This document shows positions 6,101-8,255 of a DNA stretch of 8,255 bases, piece by piece. The stretch is from positions 1 through 8,255 of the forward strand of contig JBILVQ010000135.1 in assembly GCA_044370375.1 (NCBI GenBank). The letters run 5' to 3'. This stretch comes from JBILVQ01 sp044370375. Its GTDB lineage: Bacteria; Bacteroidota; Bacteroidia; UBA4408. Both the position numbers and the translations under genes were made by a program. A model generated the notes under the pieces. The model saw only the letters and a list, made by a program, of their open reading frames with translations, had not been told where the DNA came from and did no database searches. The stretch's first letter is position 1; the number at the start of each line of letters is the position of its first letter.

Positions 6101-7772
6101 CAGAGGCATTGATTGTTACGCTTCCACCTACACAAACAGAATCATCCTCAACATCAATATCAAAGAAGGGAAAATTAACCAGGGATTGACCTGCACCGCC
6201 AAACGTGGCTCCATTCGGAGGGAATTCGGTCAAGGCATCAGAATCGGTAGTTCCGTTGGCGCCACCTAAAATAGAAGTGCTTGCAGCAAAAGAGCAATTT
6301 ATATAACCTCCGCCCCCGCCGCCTCCCGGGCCTTGCGCTTCGTTGATTGGAGATGGACCTAAAATTCCGCGTGAAAGATCCTGATTACCACCCTGCCCTC
6401 CATTGGCAGAAAGCTGTACACCGGAAATACCGCTGCTATTGCTAATCAAAATGGTACCACCGGCACCACCACCACCGGCACCGTCCTGTCCCGCTACCCC
6501 ATTGATGGATGGAGTGCCCGAGGCATTGGCACCATTGGCACCATCTGCGCTAATGGTTCCTGAACCGGTCATTTCATCGTATTGTATCAAATAAATCAAA
6601 CCACCACCTCGACCACCGGCACCACCAAAACCATTGTTGGAATCACCTGCCCCACCACCACCAGCCATAAAAACTTTTCCTCCTGAATAATCGAGAGGCC
6701 GTCCACCATAACCGCCATGAGGACCACGGTTATCTCCTCCCCAAGCTGAATTCCCGGGTCGGGTGGTTAAGGCATTTTGGTTGCTGTTGCTGGCGGTATA
6801 ACCTCCACGCCCTCCACCTGAAGAGGTAATCGCTGCAAGTCCGGAAAACTCTAAATTCCATGCAGTGGTCCAACCGGCAACGGCATTGGAAGGATTTCCT
6901 ACGGCACGCCAAAGCAAGGGGTCACCTCCGTTTCCTCCGCCACCTCCACCACCGTTGTGCATATTTCCTCCGCCGCCACCATTAGCCGCAGCGCCTTTAC
7001 AATAGCGACCTCCGGCAATGTTATAGTCATTTTGAAAACCTGCAATACTTTCTCCCTTTTCGGCACCAAAACTAGCGTTATCGGTACTTACATCATTGGA
7101 ACCAAATCCCGATTGGTTATCGAGCACCCCGCCGCGGAAACCGCGCCCATTGACACTGATGGAACCATTGTTAATTGTTTCTTCATCTACCTCAATGGCC
7201 AATACGCCACCAATGGTTCCATTCCAGATATCGCAGGTTACCGAAGCTCCGGCATTTACAGTTAAAGTGGTGTATCTTGGAACCCTTACCACCAAAACTT
7301 TTCCTGAAGAAGTATAATTATTCTTTAAAGCACAGGACAAAGTTATGGAGGTGGCATTGGGAACAGCACTTACCTCTGCAAGTTCATAATTACCGCAATT
7401 GTTGTAATTCAAAACAGACCCCCAGGTACTGTCTTTAGGATAGCCTATACTGTTGCCATTTCCATCGGGAAACACCGCACCAAAAAAAAGCTCTGCACCC
7501 TGAAGTTGAATAAGCAAAAGCAAATCGCCTGCCGCAAGGGGGGCCGAAAACCTGGAATTTAAATTCAGGTTTGAATTGTTTACACTCAGTGTATTATTTC
7601 CGGCAAAGGCATCTGCAGTTAGAAGGGTGTATTCGTTCACCACCGTATTGATGGCCGAAATGGTTCTTGGACCATCTTTGCCTCTTTGTGCAATAGACCA
7701 TTGGCCGGTAAACAATACCAATGCCGACAGCAACCAAAAAACAGGAGAAAATGTAAAATTTTGCTTTTTCAT
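3183..7772 (-). CDS. Giant secreted repeat protein with type B (CHU_C) T9SS sorting domain
   Basis: 1529 residues with a modular plan. Residues 1-28 are a signal peptide (core VFWLLSALVLF, cleavage likely SIA/Q). About 40-250 is a beta-rich entry module with phrases such as AAGDLLLLIQLQGA (80-93), VPRYTTLTVNAGA (164-176) and GGVLAIEV (188-195), a type that recurs before glycine-rich regions in bacteroidetal surface proteins. About 251-490 is glycine-rich. About 536-615 is an Ig-like domain of the Ig_7 type (C547/C602). 616-1360 holds nine Ig/PKD-like repeats. 1361-1437 is a further divergent Ig-like unit with LSCIDC and TVTDADGC. 1438-1529 is the CHU_C domain. Such proteins leave the cell through the T9SS and act as surface or released adhesin-like proteins; no catalytic domain is visible. 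The ATG at 7772 sets the signal peptide. No PorP/SprF-like gene, the usual partner of type B cargo, is adjacent here; a TPR gene follows instead. Exact role unknown. Confidence 0.92.
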   Translation of the reverse strand: MKKQNFTFSPVFWLLSALVLFTGQWSIAQRGKDGPRTISAINTVVNEYTLLTADAFAGNNTLSVNNSNLNLNSRFSAPLAAGDLLLLIQLQGAELFFGAVFPDGNGNSIGYPKDSTWGSVLNYNNCGNYELAEVSAVPNATSITLSCALKNNYTSSGKVLVVRVPRYTTLTVNAGASVTCDIWNGTIGGVLAIEVDEETINNGSISVNGRGFRGGVLDNQSGFGSNDVSTDNASFGAEKGESIAGFQNDYNIAGGRYCKGAAANGGGGGNMHNGGGGGGGNGGDPLLWRAVGNPSNAVAGWTTAWNLEFSGLAAITSSGGGRGGYTASNSNQNALTTRPGNSAWGGDNRGPHGGYGGRPLDYSGGKVFMAGGGGAGDSNNGFGGAGGRGGGLIYLIQYDEMTGSGTISADGANGANASGTPSINGVAGQDGAGGGGAGGTILISNSSGISGVQLSANGGQGGNQDLSRGILGPSPINEAQGPGGGGGGGYINCSFAASTSILGGANGTTDSDALTEFPPNGATFGGAGQSLVNFPFFDIDVEDDSVCVGGSVTINASVVGTPPVGFVLEWYDAPVNGNLLFTGSSFTTPVLNSTTSYFVGSCPGHFRKEVEITVTPPVSAAVAGSDQTSCVGNAAMAATFPLVGNGTWSLVSGTATIIDPSSAVSLIDLTNPGTVVLQWTVSSPGCTPSSDQVTLTVQAPPTAANAGPDQIICFNNTSLDASVPLVGAGQWTLVSGTATITNPSLPNSTITSVGAAGAVLEWTTSNGVCPNSTDQVQITLSPGVTAAVAGNDQTVCTGTFSLGGNTPTNGSGNWSVISGAATLVDPTLPNSDIVLNAPGTVVLEWTIALAGCPSSSDQVTLTVLPAPDVAIAGNDQSTCNAAVVLSANTPVTGSGSWTIVSGSATLADPNDSQSALNAIIGSSVTLVWTTSNSICPVSTDTIVVFSNPSISIADAGSDQTVCADTISLAAVEPLLGTGTWTVISGTANILSPNVFNSDIVLNTPGSVTIEWTVSGNGCPSNSDQVVYIVQPSPTQSNAGIDQIICGSSSQLGGNLAVVGTGIWALVSGTGILADPNDPLSNVSGLGQGTNQFSWTIDNGICPPSVSVVTIDASLPTGASAAGADQVICGTQTQLQGNLPIVGSGLWTLVSGNANIQNPSDPASIIDNLQAGNIVLQWTLQNGSCPPETDQVQITVNAPLPPANAGSDQSICGNSALLSAVLPASLNGSWTLVSGNGTFADPNDPNTSIQFTQEGTTVLSWSVTDGVCPPVVDQVSIVHVEPPATPSAGADAVTCESSYTLQAVSSDAGLWTIVSGNGILDVAALPNATLTASPGSEVVCRWTVGEAPCPALFDEVTIRFGGGGLVAEGGPDLTIKAGEQIALQSNASGNIQWSPVVGLSCIDCSAPMANPLETTLYRVTVTDADGCTATDSVLVNVEAVISIFIPTGFSPNGDGANDVFRVLGLGINSVQLSIYDRMGENVFNITEPAANWDGTFRGKKVNPGVYYYHGEVGTVDGKTEIVQGEVTLTY
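3186..3461 (-). other. C-terminal type B T9SS sorting domain (CHU_C / gliding-motility-associated)
   Basis: Residues 1438-1529 of the cargo protein. Diagnostic features are IPTGFSPNGDGANDVFRVLG (1444-1463, with one residue-level start uncertainty), then LSIYDRMGENVF (1471-1482), the aromatic NWDGTFRGKKVNPGVYYY (1490-1507) and a final beta strand EIVQGEVTLTY ending the protein. This is the family pattern of the long type B C-terminal signal recognised by the T9SS, as in gliding-motility adhesins. It shows that the protein is routed across the outer membrane. Whether the domain is removed on export cannot be seen. Confidence 0.93.
3693..5927 (-). repeat. Nine tandem Ig/PKD-like repeats, 249-base period
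   Basis: Unit boundaries, set 14 residues before the first Cys, are 5679-5927, 5430-5678, 5181-5429, 4932-5180, 4683-4931, 4434-4682, 4185-4433, 3936-4184 and 3693-3935. Each unit reads roughly AGxDQxxC, then GxGxWTLVSGTATIxxP, then VxLxWTxxxGxCPxxxDQVxxTV. The first cysteines fall at residues 630, 713, 796, 879, 962, 1045, 1128, 1211 and 1294, so eight successive intervals are all exactly 83. The second cysteine is 56 residues later in units 1-8 and 54 in unit 9, which has a two-residue deletion before its LWTIVSG. The pairs probably form one disulfide per domain, as fits an exported beta-sandwich. Units are clearly divergent in sequence, so this is an old array rather than a fresh expansion. 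Confidence 0.93.
6183..7010 (-). other. Glycine-rich low-complexity segment of the cargo protein
   Basis: Covers residues 255-530. By my count 78 of the 240 residues at 251-490 are glycine. Runs of pure glycine occur at 265-269, 274-280, 371-374, 433-436 and 483-489, spaced by ordinary sequence rich in Asn, Ser and Ala, with strands such as GGLIYLIQYDEM (390-401) and GGTILISNSSGI (438-449). On the plus strand it shows as CCACC/CCGCC-rich DNA. The alternation of short glycine runs with hydrophobic strands suggests a folded structure rather than a simple linker. The function is unknown. Confidence 0.8.
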
Positions 7773-7982
7773 AAGGAGGGGTAAATTTATTGAAAATTTG
7801 AGTATTAACCCTTAGAAATCATCAAAAAAATGACTGATTTCAAAGGCAAAAACCCTCTCCCACTGCCTGGAAATTAAAAAATGATGAAAGGTTACATCCA
7901 TAGGCCATTGAACGACCCTTGGATGCATGAGCCCAAAACCAATTGTTTAGGATTTGGACTTAAAAAAAAACGAGTTAAAAAC
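7773..7982. promoter_or_regulatory. Intergenic region upstream of the cargo gene
   Basis: 210 bases between the ABC ATPase stop and the cargo start. It must hold the cargo promoter unless transcription reads through from the ABC gene. No exact TAnnTTTG box is present on the minus strand; the nearest is TTTTTTTG at 7823-7830, with one mismatch and poor spacing to a TTTG at 7847-7850. An imperfect hairpin pairs 7933-7940 (CCAAAACC) with 7950-7957 (GGATTTGG) around a 9-base loop. The T-run on the minus strand precedes rather than follows it, so it does not look like a normal terminator of the ABC gene. Directly before the ATG the minus strand reads CCCCTCCTT, which is not a ribosome binding site. 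Confidence 0.35.
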
Positions 7983-8255
7983 TTACTGCGGGTTTACGGT
8001 AGTTATCTGGCTGTTTTTCTCATCTGATTCAACCAGTCCGTCTTTTAATCGGATAATACGGTGAGCATAGCGAGCAATATCCTCTTCGTGTGTAACCACA
8101 ATAATGGTGTTTCCTTTGCGGTGAATTTCCTCAAACAATCCCATAATTTCCCAGGAAGTTTTTGAATCAAGATTTCCGGTTGGCTCATCGGCAAGAATGA
8201 TAGAGGGATTATTAACAAGCGCCCTTGCAATGGCTACCCTTTGTCTTTGACCACC
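7983..8255 (-). CDS. ABC transporter ATPase of the LolD/MacB/FtsE class, C-terminal part only
   Basis: The frame is open from the window edge to the TAA at 7985-7983, giving the last 90 residues. It begins inside the ABC signature: GGQRQRVAIARAL (1-13), then Walker B with its catalytic Glu in IILADEPTGNLDS (19-31, including the D-loop) and the H-loop IIVVTHEED (50-58). The end is RIIRLKDGLVESD (66-78) followed by a short polar tail. The phrase ILADEPTGNLDS is typical of the MacB/LolD/FtsE group, whose members power mechanotransmission or lipoprotein release rather than bulk transport. The Walker A half and any permease partner lie beyond the right edge, so LolD, MacB and FtsE cannot be told apart. 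It is 210 bases from the cargo gene, so a shared operon is doubtful. Confidence 0.95.
   Translation of the reverse strand, partial: GGQRQRVAIARALVNNPSIILADEPTGNLDSKTSWEIMGLFEEIHRKGNTIIVVTHEEDIARYAHRIIRLKDGLVESDEKNSQITTVNPQ

Noticed and set aside
7895..7925. A 6-base inverted repeat (CATCCA and TGGATG) with a 19-base loop.
   Set aside because: The stem is short and does not extend, the loop is long, and nothing nearby suggests an operator.
7881..8027. A plus-strand open frame of 48 codons (starts MMKGYIHRPL, ends SYLAVFLI) in the intergenic region.
   Set aside because: It overlaps the 3' end of the ABC ATPase gene in antisense, has no ribosome binding site, and resembles no family I know. 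Frames of this length arise by chance.
8045..8230. A minus-strand frame of 61 codons inside the right-hand end.
   Set aside because: It is an out-of-frame shadow of the ABC ATPase, whose true frame shows the signature, Walker B and H-loop motifs.

Overview
The window looks like chromosomal DNA of a member of the Bacteroidota. The evidence is a large secreted protein ending in a type B (gliding-motility-type, CHU_C) sorting domain of the type IX secretion system (T9SS), a bacteroidetal HU-CCDC81/SPOR fusion protein, a CMP-KDO synthetase (so a Gram-negative outer membrane with KDO-containing lipid A), and almost no Shine-Dalgarno sequences before starts. The order within the phylum cannot be fixed from the sequence.

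All six genes I can support lie on the minus strand, so transcription runs from high to low coordinates. In that order they are: the 3' end of a LolD/MacB/FtsE-class ABC ATPase gene (7983-8255, cut by the window edge); a 210-base intergenic stretch; a 1529-residue T9SS cargo protein (3183-7772); a signal-peptide TPR protein (2349-3179); kdsB (1602-2339); an 80-base gap; a membrane-anchored HU-CCDC81/SPOR protein (472-1521); a 74-base gap; and an ECF sigma factor gene cut by the left edge (1-397).

The cargo, TPR and kdsB genes are packed with gaps of 3 and 9 bases and probably form one transcription unit. The first two fit together: an exported repeat-rich protein and a probably periplasmic TPR helper. 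kdsB is a lipopolysaccharide housekeeping gene that may be there by chance. The HU/SPOR gene has a candidate promoter of its own.

The most striking structure is inside the cargo protein. It carries nine tandem Ig/PKD-like units. Eight consecutive intervals are exactly 83 residues (249 bases). Each unit has a cysteine pair 56 residues apart (54 in the last). The units also show an odd/even alternation in sequence, which points to an ancestral two-unit duplication. In front of the array is a glycine-rich region (about one third glycine) that may form a polyglycine-II-like fold. I see no mobile elements, CRISPR arrays, tRNA or rRNA genes, and no clear sign of a wholly new multi-gene system. The module combinations are the best leads.
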